DNA from: Gordionus sp. m RMFG-2023
Taxonomy: Eukaryota > Nematomorpha > Gordioida > Chordodea > Parachordodidae
NCBI RefSeq assembly: GCF_954871325.1
Contig: NC_088775.1
Location: forward strand, 58,009,561-58,073,560
Length of the DNA stretch: 64,000 bases
Direction of reading: 5' to 3'
Shown here: positions 1 to 10,350 of the stretch, piece by piece
Numbering within the stretch: position 1 is the stretch's first letter
Layout of the letters: each line of letters begins with the position of its first letter
Notes under the pieces: model-generated
Databases searched by the model: none
Seen by the model: the letters and a program-made list of their open reading frames with translations, nothing else
What the model was told of the DNA's origin: nothing
Program-made: the position numbers and the translations under genes

Positions 1-2340
1 ATTTTTGACAAAATTAATTATAGAAATAAATAAAATATATGTGTATTTATTATACATCATGTGTATTAAACTGTAAAAAATTTTATATTAAAATTTATAC
101 CCTTTTTTATGGTATGTGTATTGTATTCAAATATGATGTATACAATAGAGGGTTAAGATTTCAGCGCTTGATCCGCAATCTTCTGTCCATTGGAAATTGT
201 TGCATTTCTTTAATAAGTCATAAAGGGGTGCAGCGATTGTTGAAATTTTTTTTATAAATCGATGATAGTAGTTCATAAGTCCTAAAATTCGTTGATTTAC
301 TCAGGAATTGGAGCATATTAATTATCGTTTCTAGTTTCTCGTCTGAGGGCATAAGATCTTTGCTGGATATGACATGACCTAGGTATTTTCTTTTTCTTTA
401 AGAAATTTGCTCTTTTCGTAATTTGCTTTAAGACGGAACTCCGACATTCGTTGGAATACTTCTATAGGTTTTTTAGATGCTCTTCATCCAAAGAACTTAT
501 AATTATTAGATCGTCAATATAGTATGCCGAAAATTAGGTTCATGGTCATTTGGAATATCGCTGACGCTGGAGTTATTCCGAATGACATTCTTTTGAATTG
601 AAATAGTCCTTTGTGTTAATAGCTAAAACTTCTTCGAATGAGAATCTATTACTATTTGTTGGTATGAGAAGTCAATAATTGAAAACTTTTCGACTTTTCT
701 TAATTTGTTAAATATTTCCTCTATTCTGGGGATAGGGTATATGTCCGGTGTCAACATGGATTTATAGTTATTTTTAGTCTATGCAAAGCCTGATATTCCC
801 ATTGGGCTTAATTATTGGTACCAGAGGACTGACCCATTCCGAAAATTTTATAGGTTCTATTATGTCGTCTTTAATCCATTTTGTTAGTTCATCATCGACT
901 TTTTCTTCTAAAGCATATGCAATTTTTCTAGGGGCGCAAAATTTTGGGGCTGCATTGTCTTTTATACTCAAATGGACTTCCATATTGTTCAATTTCCCTA
1001 ACTTTTTATCGAATATTGTTACGTATTTCTCCGTTAGGACTTTTAATTCTTGTCCCATGTAATATATATTATTATTATCGTATGTATCTTCCGTCTCTGC
1101 TAATATCGATTCTTTACATACTAATTCTCTGAATTCCTTTATCCAGTTTATACCTATCAACGATAGTTATCAGCTTTCACTAATCAAAGGTAGGTATTTT
1201 ATGGTTAACTTTTACGTCCACGCTGCCTATGATGGCGATTTCGTCACCTTCTTACGTCTTTAATTTTGTGCCCACTCATGAATAATTTTATCGGAGTTGA
1301 TTTTATTCCATGCCTTTAATGAAATAATTGATACTGATGCTCGTATCTAGAATCATGCTTATTTCCTTACCCTCTATACTTAGATCAATTTTGAATTTTT
1401 CTTTACAAGATTTGATATCCATCAAGTATATATACGATCTGTCTTCCTCTTTGCCTCTTTGATCGCAAAATTTAATCAGATGCTTATCACTACCGCATAT
1501 GAATCAAGTTTTTTTGTCTGACTGTAATATTGATTGTCGTTATATTTATAGTTTTTATTGTTGGTGATGTAATTCTCCTTATCTTATCGTAAGAATATTG
1601 ATACTTGTTATGGTAATAATTATTATTGTCATACCAATTATTATGTAGGTAATATTTGTTATCATTATTTTTATATTTGTACTGCGGGTTAACGTTACTA
1701 TGTTTTTCATAATTGGAGTTGTCATTTATTATATCTAGTAAATCTGTTATCTAATCTCGTTTGGTGGGGATAATTGTCACTATAGCATTCCTGAACTCTG
1801 CTATTTTTATTACTATGTATATAGTTTATTTCATATTTTGTCTTCATTTCGTTCCTTTCCGGCTTGACAATAAAATATACCTTTTCTTTTTCGTTTATCA
1901 AGTCCATGGTTCGAAGAAGTTTTAATTTCCTCTATTCCCATATCTTCTTTTAGTAATATCATTATTTTGATCTCTTTGATTTCAAATCCGTTAATTATCT
2001 GCATTTTTTAAATTTTCTTCGTATTTTTCTTTAAAATTGCATTTTAGTGCTAACGCCTTTAGTGAATTTTGAGAAACTTTAACTAATTGTACTTTCCAAC
2101 GGTGCTATTTTTTTCTCGTTGGCTATAAAAAATCTAGCATATCGTCATATTTTATTTTATTAATGAACTTAGGAGCGAATTTTAAAATAACTTTAAATCA
2201 TACTTTGATAATGCCGTAGTGCTGCCCTTTTTTCATTGTTTATATCGTTTAATATGAATTATGCCTTCAATTTGGTACGAAATATTGTGAATGAATCGCT
2301 GTTTTCCTTAATAGAAATCGAAACTGACATTTTAGATAAT
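1..2340 (-). mobile_element. Broken Ty3/gypsy LTR retrotransposon, 5' two-thirds, running off the left edge
   Basis: Minus-strand fossil. Reading from right to left it shows a gag-like start near 2340, a zinc-knuckle-like C-x4-H-x4-C near 1480-1510, a protease-like stretch near 1300-1400, the segment leading into reverse transcriptase (774-1160, ending in the RLCID motif), the RT catalytic YIDD box near 500-515 and the RT connection region (a NYYHRF-type motif) near 250-290. It is broken in many places, probably more than ten. The order gag-protease-RT is that of Ty3/gypsy elements. RNase H and integrase would lie left of the window, and no LTR is recognised. High divergence and many breaks suggest an old copy. 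Confidence 0.85.
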
Positions 2341-2989
2341 TTTATATCGAATTAAAGATTTATTTTTTAATTTTTAGTTTGATGTTTTTTTAAATGTTTA
2401 TTTAGAAAACAATTAAGGGTTTTTTAAATCAATATCTTTATTCTTTTAATTTATTAATCGTTTTAATTTAGACCAATACCAGTATAAGCCAATAATCTAT
2501 TAAATTATTTTTTTTAGGACTAATTATCTTTATATAATTCTAATCTTGAGCTTTTAATATTGGAAAATTACTTTAAATTTTATATATAAATACAATCTTT
2601 TTAATATACATTAGTTTTGCAATTTAGAAATTTTAATTAAATGAATTTAAATTAAATAAAACTTATATATAGAAATAATTACATTGAAATAATATTTATT
2701 TATTCCCAACACAACTAAATATTTCTCATAAATATTTGGCACTTTGGAAAATGGTAAAAAAAAATGTTCTTATAAACGATTTGCAAAACAGTGTAATTAA
2801 ATTGATGAAGCTAGAGAACATATTAATCAGAATATGAGTAATTTGTAAAAATATGTGTAAATTACAAAAATTATAGAATATAAGTAATAAAAATATGTGG
2901 AAATTACAAAATATCATTATATAGAGAATATATGTAACTTGAGAAAAATCCCTAATGTTAATTAATAGCCAAATTTTTTTTAACGATAT
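2341..2989. other. AT-rich spacer
   Basis: Very AT-rich DNA between the Ty3 fragment and the next transposon. It may include the untranslated leader or LTR of the Ty3 copy, but no second LTR is available for comparison. Short imperfect repeats (ATATGTG..AAATTACAAA) lie near 2830-2930. The open frames here are low-complexity and resemble nothing I know. Confidence 0.5.
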
Positions 2990-2997
2990 CTATATTA

Positions 2998-4702
2998 TAG
3001 TGCACACAAATTGAGCGTTTGCGTTTGCAGTACGTTTTTTAACCCAACACATCTTTGTTTAAATTGAAAGCAGTACGTTTTTTCCTTGTTTTAAAATTGA
3101 AACGTGATTTAATTTTTATTAAACAATATGGATTTCTTTAGTTTACAAGATAAACAACTAATTGCTAATTTTAATTATACAAGGATGAGGAGATCATTAT
3201 AATTTACAAATAATGCAAATAAAATAATTTAATTACATTTTCAATTCTTTAATAATAAAAATGTACACTAGAACATGTAAGATTATTAAATATCTTATTA
3301 AAATAATATAATCATACCATCTTGCCCAATTTTATTTTATTGGTTTTTGAATTTTTTTATTATAATCACATAAGATGATGTCAAAATAAAATATTGTTAG
3401 CTCAATAAAACATAGTAAGATATAAATAGTCGATATCTTAAAAAATCAAACATTATTATTGTGTTTATATACATAATATTTTATTTAATTTCTAAAGATA
3501 ATATTGGCTAAATTATATGTCAATGAATTAAAATCCTAGAAAAGCTTCAAATTTTGATCTAAATAATTAATTATTATGTCAAAATTTATAATATACATAC
3601 ACTATTAGATCTTAATTGTAACTTCTTCCAATCATGTTACTCCTGATATTTTTATTTATTGGATTTTCATAACTGTTGACTCAATCTCATTCTTTCATAA
3701 TTTGATTATTATAATATTTATTTGTTTATCCTACCTTAATATATAATCTATATATTTTATTAAAAATGCTAAATAAATTTTGAATAGTTTGCTTATTAAT
3801 ATATATTTTTCAAAAATGGACACTATAATATGGAATATTACTTTATTATATATAAATAAACATATTTACAAAAATAAACACACTAAGAAAAAATTTATTT
3901 AATGTTTGATTTAAAGTTGTTTCTATTGAATTTGTTGGTGATAATTTAATAGTATTTTGATTTTTTGATTGCTTCATCAAAGTATGATACAATCTTGATA
4001 CTTCACAATTGAAAAAGTATTTATTTGAATGGCTCATACTTTCCAAGCCTTCTGCCACTGATTGTAGATACAATCTAAAATTATATTAAATTTATAGATA
4101 AAAAAATATATTTTACTGGCTTTCAGATGGCACCCTTTCCAAAAGAGCCAAAAGTCTTTCACCCATGAGTGCATTTATTTTTGAACCAGTAGTCTTTGGT
4201 GTAGTTTCTTTGGACTAAAATTGTCAGTAGTTTTTCTGTCCTTTATCATTGGCTTCATGAATTTTATATATTCATATTCAACTTCTTTAAGCATGATACA
4301 GTTGGATCATTATGTGGAAACTCCAATGCTAATAAAAATATAATTTATCATTGTTCATATATATTTACCTTAAACTAATGGTTGATATCTATTATTCTAA
4401 TAATAATATCAATTAATATATTCTAAATTTATCTAAAATATAATTAATGTATTCTAAAATTTTATAAATATCAATTAATATATTCTAAATGATATAATAT
4501 CAATTAATATATGAGATTTATACTTACAATTTTGTATCCATTTTCAAATTTTAGCGCAAAATTAAAAAAGCATAAAAAAAATCAAACTAGTTTGCTTTTT
4601 TTTTAACGCTTGCCGTAAAAAAATCCAATTTGCACAATACCATCTAAAATGCATTATTAGCTTTTAAAACGGAGCGTTGCAACGCTCAATTTGTGAGCAC
4701 TA
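2998..4702. mobile_element. DNA transposon with TAGTGC termini and 8-bp target duplication (hAT-like)
   Basis: The ends form an inverted repeat: TAGTGCACACAAATTGAGCG on the left and TAGTGCTCACAAATTGAGCG as the complement of the right end (19 of 20 match). They are flanked by CTATATTA (2990-2997) and TTATATTA (4703-4710), a 7-of-8 duplication. An 8-bp duplication fits hAT, but P and Merlin elements also make 8-bp or similar duplications, so the superfamily is an inference. The interior is AT-rich and holds only a decayed ORF on the minus strand, so this copy is non-autonomous. Confidence 0.8.
3846..4340 (-). pseudogene. Decayed ORF with a possible MADF/BESS-like tail
   Basis: A protein trace runs leftwards from about 4340: an acidic/basic stretch ending in KFMKPMIKDRK, then in a shifted frame a helix-like stretch (INALMGERLLALLERVPSES), then 75 residues containing KYFFNCEVSRLYHTLMKQ. 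The pattern of a leucine-rich helix followed by YFF..EV..LY recalls the C-terminal BESS-type tail of MADF-domain proteins, which some DNA transposons carry as an accessory. This is a weak resemblance. Frames change at least twice, so it is not a working gene. It lies inside the TAGTGC transposon and was probably part of it. Confidence 0.35.
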
Positions 4703-4710
4703 TTATATTA

Positions 4711-6972
4711 GAAATAGGAGGCTCCGAAAGAATTGAATTTCTACTCAATTTCCAGCTAAAATAAAGATAGAATTTATAATATTCATTACATATCAGCCAC
4801 CTTTGTTGCTTACAATATATAAAATATACGAAATTAATTCTTGTGGTCCACAATATTTAATAGAGTTTAAGGTAAACGGATTTATTTTTGCCAACCTAAT
4901 GACATAATTAATATGGGAAATATTTTATTAAATGATTACTTAAAGACGAGCAACATTTTATTGATACAATTTAATTAAAATTGTTATTAAAATATATATT
5001 CTCTATGTCTTTATATATTATATAAATAATCATTTCAGTACGTGATGGTGATCGCAAACGCTGAGGATGATTCTATAGAAAATTGGTGGTATCTTACGAG
5101 CCAGAATCACGCAACAAGGATTCCCTAATAAAATTACGGACCATACATTTAAACCATTTAAATCGCCATCTTCCTCTTTTTATGGCTTTTTTCCATAAGT
5201 TAGTCTATACATCAATGCAATATTACTTTAATTTGATTACTTAAAATATGCCAGTAGTTTTATACTATACATTCACTAAATCATATTTCCCAGAGGCGTG
5301 TCCGGTGATCGCATTGAAGCATGCATAAGCCCTATGATGATTATTTTATTTTCTCCCAATATATAATTCAATAACAAAATATAAATTATGTTCTTATATA
5401 GAATTTATCGATTAAAATTATCGCAAGATTATGTCTGTTTTTCATTACTTAAAGGGTTTGTTTGCAAATGTTATTTCTCCTTAGTCAATTTATGGGATAT
5501 AAGTTAGTTATCAATATAACCTATCCTTCGATGTATTTATCTCACATGACCCTCTCATTTTTTAGTCTAAATGTAATTATTGACTCTATGCCCCCCCCCA
5601 ACGTTTCACAATTATTTTTTTTCCGGAAGTATAAATCTTTCTTGCTTAAAGTATATCGAGTATCAATAATTCCCGTCAAACAAGAATTTTTTCATAGAAT
5701 ATTCAATCCTGTTCTTTTACAATGAGCATATCACCAATCGCATAGATCTGGGTCCGAATCTAGAAGAGCAGATTTTTCCTGAAGCCATGATTGATATATA
5801 GTTTTTCGGAATCAACGGCGTGATTCCGACTATTAATTTTAAAAATTGGCTTATTACATTTTAATAAAATTTGGTTGTTGTTTAGAAAAAATTAAAATTT
5901 TGTCGTTGTCTGGTCAACTTCACCACGGTCTTTAGAAATTATATATTTTAAATAAAAAATTATTATCATATCGATACGTTTTTAGAGGAAACATTTTAAA
6001 ATATGATTTGGTTATTTTTTTCTCTACCTCGCTATTTTCGGTTTTTTTATATAATAACCATATTTATTATTATTTATTTGTAATTATTTTAAATATCAAA
6101 ATATATTTATTATCTCGTCATTGAATGTTTTATTATATTTTAATAATAGTATACAATAAATGGTTATGTTTTATATGATTTTTAGAGTAACCGCAAATTA
6201 TCTAATTTTAAAATTATTAATGAGCTTAAATTAGATTTTTATATCATTAATTGTTTGCTTAGGCGAATTCTTTGGGGGGAGGGCACTATTGGGTGAGTTT
6301 CTCCCCATGTATTGGAGATCTTCTAAGCTTTGGCTATATTAGATATATATTAAAATAATTTTTTTTCTAAAAATTTTGAAGTATAATTGTTATTAACTTA
6401 TACTAATTTTTCTTTCATATTCTCCTTTATAGTTATATATTGTATACATATTATTATTTTTTTTTGGTGGGGGGGGGGGAGGGGGGTTATGTAACGGGGA
6501 AATTTTTATTAGCTTAAAGTAATATTTTCCAGAAGGGCAAACAAATGTCCCCCCCCCCCCTCCGGCTACTGATGTTTAACCAAACCCAAATTATTTTTTC
6601 ACCAAAAAACTTCCGTCATGAACGGGACTCTATGCTGTCCAATACCTTTGGACATATCCCGCCCAACTATAGCGGTTTTAGCGTGCTTAAAATGATGGAA
6701 TATATATTTTATAATTTATATAGCAAATTAATTATAATAAAAGGAAAATTTTCTTAAAAATTTACGGGCTTAGCATCTTAAGGATCATGTAAATAAATAT
6801 AGAGATTTTAATTATATATAATGTTAAATATTTATTTAGTATTTATTAAAATATAACAAATGTGTTGATATATAAATATTCTAGATCAAATTTAGTATGT
6901 AACCTTGATCTAAAAAATTTTTTTTTTATAGTCTATAAAAATTTGCATGATATTTATATTCATAATTTTATA
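4711..6972. other. AT-rich region without recognised genes
   Basis: About 2.3 kb without a supported gene. It contains homopolymer runs (eight or more C near 5590, G near 6470-6486, C near 6549-6561). Several open frames occur (for example 5462-5725, 6545-6757 and 6862-7098), but none resembles a known protein, and composition gives no sign of coding. Confidence 0.5.
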
Positions 6973-6980
6973 CGCCGGAT

Positions 6981-7203
6981 TAGTGTTGTTAAACGGCTCG
7001 TTTTGAGTCGATTTTTAAAAACGGCTAACTCAATATTTCATCCAGAAAAATATTACGCAAGCCTGAAGATTTTGCTCATAGAAGGAACAAAGGTCTAGAC
7101 ATATAGTAACGAAATCTCGAGGCTTAGGCAATATTTTTCTGGATGGAATATTGAGTTAGCGGTTTTAAAAAATCGGCTCAAAATGAGCCGTTTAACAACA
7201 CTA
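6981..7203. mobile_element. Palindromic MITE (223 bp) with 8-bp target duplication
   Basis: The two halves are inverted copies over about 85 bp each. They begin TAGTGTTGTTAAACGGCTC on one side and the same on the complement of the other, and both contain ATCCAGAAAAATATT. A short non-palindromic centre lies near 7063-7115. The flanks are CGCCGGAT (6973-6980) and CGCCAGAT (7204-7211), an 8-bp duplication with one mismatch. The TAGTG start and 8-bp duplication point to a hAT-mobilised miniature element. It has no coding capacity. Confidence 0.88.
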
Positions 7204-7321
7204 CGCCAGATAATTAGTTCAAATAATATAAATTTTATACCATAATTTTCTATAACAACTCTGGATATTAAGTTGGGCAGTTCTTAATCTTCTACTCCTA
7301 TTTTTCTTATCTGTTCCATGT

Positions 7322-7470
7322 CAATACTTTTATCACGAAGCACTTTTTCGTGAAACTTTTATAGCGAAACCTTTAAGGCGAATACATTACAGCGAAAGTT
7401 TTATATCGAAGTCATTATCGTGAAAACTATTTCGAAGATATTACGGCGAGGTCAATATTGCGTTAATTGC
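7322..7470 (-). repeat. Degenerate 14-bp minisatellite
   Basis: About ten worn copies of a motif whose complement reads roughly TTCGCTATAA with 3-4 variable bases. It is the same motif as the arrays at 30386-30500 and 32251-32740, here on the opposite strand. On the minus strand the array ends in TATTGACATG, which also follows the array ending at 32740. Confidence 0.65.
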
Positions 7471-7703
7471 TAATAGTTTCTATTTTATTTTGAAACATTT
7501 ATTTTTACGATATTAATATTTATTAAAAATAACATTATATAAATGACTTATTTTTCTTACTACTATTTCAAATTATTATAACATCATATTAATAAAAAAA
7601 TAAAAATAAAATATATATAATTATGCATATATTAGTTATAAGTAAAAAAAGCCAATAAACGAGGGGGAGGGGGAGGAAACGGGCACAAAAGTATTGGTTA
7701 AAA

Positions 7704-8546
7704 CTAATCATCTTGTGGGATGAGGTTGTCTATGAAACTAATGTAATTACCCTTGTGAATCGCTATGGCTAGTCTTTGACTTAATAAGAAGCTTTCGCGA
7801 GGTTCATCAGTAAGTTTGCATATGTGAGAGCCAAGTTCCTTGTAAAAAGATAAAGCACATTTCTCAAAAGTTGTAAGGGTTGTGGAAATGATGGGAATGA
7901 ATATGTATTCTTGAGAAATTTCGGAATATTTAGCTATTTTAAGTGACTCCTTTTTTTAAGAATGTTAATGGTTTGATTGGATGGTGCCAGATGATCAATA
8001 CACGAGTAATTCCAAACCAAGAATTGATCACGCTTCCAAGGAATTTGAGAAATCCCGTCAGTACGTTTCCCATCAGATCTGAAAAGACAAGAAGATTGAA
8101 GAATAGAGGGAATTTGAGCAGATCTCAAAGCTCTAAGGATGATTGAATTGCATAAATTATGTCTAATGATACGACCTTTACACGAACGGCAATGGAGGCT
8201 ATGTCCTCCATTACCCAAAACGGCTGAACTGCATCCTTAACATGTGTGGGAGGGTTATTAGGCAGTTTAAACGAATACCAAATGCGTGAGTGAGCTCATT
8301 ATGGTTCAGTTGTAATTGTAAATTAACTAAAGGAATAGCTTCAAGGAACTCATGGCCTGAACCATTAAGCAGTGAGGAGAATAAAAGACGGTCAGATAAT
8401 TGCATTCTGGAGGAAGTGATTCAACGCAGCTTGCAAATAGGCCTATCCCAGTTCTTCTGCTTATTCGTTTCAGGAAGAGGGTGATCAGCAATAATTCGTG
8501 CTTTCCACTCGATAATAGCATCATTATAGGAACGGTTAGATTTTAT
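7704..8546 (-). pseudogene. LINE ORF, C-terminal domain (restriction-like endonuclease layout)
   Basis: Continues the LINE beyond the hAT. It starts at SNRSYNDAIIEWKARII, passes KQKNWDRPICK and HAFGIRLNCL, then GNGGHSLHCRSCKGR-RHN-NSIILRAL, GKRTDGISQIPW and LVWNYSCIDHLAPS, and ends in KYSEISQEYIFIPI to a TAG at 7704-7706. The Cys/His cluster followed by DG...LVW is the layout I know from relatives that read RPDG...LVWDATC, a PD-(D/E)XK-like pattern as in restriction-like endonuclease LINEs. Here the second acidic residue is Asn (WNYSC), so this copy would be inactive. A frame change falls in the A-rich run near 7955. The endonuclease assignment is an inference. Confidence 0.72.
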
Positions 8547-9349
8547 CAGAGACCTGCAGAGGTACCATTTGCACGGCCCGGCCCGGTTTTAAATTTTTAA
8601 GGCCCGGCCCGGATATTTTTAAAAAAAATATTTTACGGACCGGCCCGGATTTAAAAATTTAAGGCCCGGCCGGCTCGGAATTTTTTAAAATTATGTTCGA
8701 CCTGGTATATACAAAAATTCACCTATGAGGTATTTTACCATATTTTTCAGCGAGTATTATCGCTTATTATTTAAAAAATACATTTAAAAAGCTAATATTT
8801 TGAGAATATTATATTGAATTTATAAAAATTATAAAACTGTTATTTATAAAAATGGATATTTTGAGCATATACTATATTTTATATTGCATTTATAAAAATA
8901 AAACTAATATTCATAAAAATGGTAATAATATTTGTCATATACTATATTTTATATTACATTTAAAAAAAATAAAACTAATATTTAATTTATAAAAATGGAA
9001 AATATTTTGAGAATATAATATATTGTATTTAATTTACTATATAATTTATAAAATAAAAATAAATCGCTATTTAAAAAAATGCATGTATAATAAATAGTAT
9101 TTTGAAAATATAATATTAATATAATTTATTTTATAATATAAATTTTTAACAAAAGAAGATAATTGTATTATATAATATTGTAAAAAAAAATAATGAAAAA
9201 TGTTGGATTAAAAACTTTCAAGACTCAAGGTAAATATAATAAATGCAATAAATATTTGACAGTTTGCAAAGTAAAAAACCAGCATGATTGACGAAACCCT
9301 ATACTCAAGAAAGATATTAAAAATTCACAAATTATGATGAAGAAAGAGA

Positions 9350-9700
9350 AGCATATCTACCTTTTCAGGTTGAAGATTACTTCTTCTTTCTTCAAGAATT
9401 CTCTCAGTAATGGAAAAATTCCGCTCTCAGCTTGTTGCACTTGAAGCAGGAATTGCCAATACCCGTTTTGCCAATTTTGCTAAAATTGGAAATTAAATGT
9501 TTCATCTATTTTTTTATTTATGTAATTATAATATTCATCATTGGGTATTGACATATTACCAGAATTACCATCGCCCCATTTGTCATAAAACGATTCAGTT
9601 TGTTTAACAACAGTCGTAATTTGACTGGTCGATGGTATTTCATTTACTTCCTGAGCCTCTTGTAATTTAATATAATCTTTTATATAGTTTTCCGTCAACT
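9350..9700 (-). pseudogene. hAT transposase C-terminus (dimerisation domain)
   Basis: The minus strand reads through about 70 residues rich in polar amino acids (ESFYDKWGDG, ..YYNYINKKIDE), then AKLAKRVLAIPASSATS, a TGA stop, ERNFSITERILEERRSNLQP and LLFLHHNL. The block VLAIPASSA-S-ERNFS......R..L....V..L.F...N is the hallmark of the hAT dimerisation domain. The internal stop replaces a residue between TS and ER and marks this copy as dead. No catalytic core or BED finger is recognisable upstream, so most of the gene is lost. Confidence 0.82.
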
Positions 9701-9876
9701 TAAGATCTGTCCCTGACTACATACATAATTGCTTGAATTTGGGACAGAGAAAAAGAGAAATAAAATGATACTGGTGTAAAACAAATTTTTCAATTAAAAA
9801 ATACTTTATATTAAGTAAAATCAATTTTATTTCTCCTTTTTCGCTTTGAAAGGTATTACAAACTTCAACAAGTGAT

Positions 9877-10082
9877 ATTCCTTTATTTGATTGTTTTGGT
9901 AAAATATATTCTAAAAATTTAGATATGAATTATAAAAAAATATATTAATAATACTTGAATATTGGGGCTTATTTAAGTTATTCCTTTATTTGATTGTTTT
10001 GGTAAAATATGTTGTAAAAATTTAGATATGAATTATAAAAAAATATATTAATACTTTGAATAAATTTGCAGGAAATTAATAA
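9877..10082. repeat. Tandem duplication, about 103-bp period, inside the hAT
   Basis: The segment starting ATTCCTTTATTTGATTGTTT at 9877 recurs at 9980 with few changes, including TTAGATATGAATTATAAAAA in both. A second set of looser repeats of about 70 bp (ATAAAAATGG...TATACTATATTTTATATT) lies at 8770-9010 in the same transposon. Confidence 0.75.
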
Positions 10083-10350
10083 TTAGATCGATCTGTGGGT
10101 GTTAGGTAGTGTTAACCATCGCCCAATATTATATTAATCATAACTATAATATAATATAATCTTATAACCATTAACTCATAATGTTAAAATTTTTATAAAA
10201 AATATTAAGGCCCGGCCCGGATATATTTAAAAAAAATTTTTTTAGGCCCGGCCCGGATATGTTTAAAAAAATTTTTTTAGGCCCGGCCCGGGTATATTTA
10301 AAAAATTTAAAATAAGGCCCGGGCCGGGTTGCCGGGCCTGCTGGTCTCTG

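Larger units (their letters stand above)
8547..10350. mobile_element. hAT DNA transposon inserted in the LINE
   Basis: Terminal repeats begin CAGAGACCTGCAG on the left and CAGAGACCAGCAG on the complement of the right, 12 of 13 matching. The flanks are GATTTTAT (8539-8546) and GGTTTTAT (10351-10358), an 8-bp hAT-size duplication with one mismatch. Both subterminal regions are packed with GGCCCGGCCCGG blocks (8574-8675 and 10208-10340) in otherwise AT-rich DNA; these may be transposase-binding clusters. A minus-strand hAT dimerisation domain lies within. LINE coding sequence continues on either side, which confirms the insertion point. Confidence 0.92.

Noticed and set aside
5462-5725. Plus-strand open frame of 87 codons
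   Set aside because: No resemblance to known proteins, contains a C-run-encoded Pro stretch, and lies in DNA without other coding signs.
5740-5780. tRNA B-box-like sequence GGGTCCGAATCT
   Set aside because: No matching A box and no cloverleaf could be folded around it.
6255-6565. Possible inverted-repeat element bounded by G and C runs
   Set aside because: The matching is mostly homopolymer and there is no target duplication.
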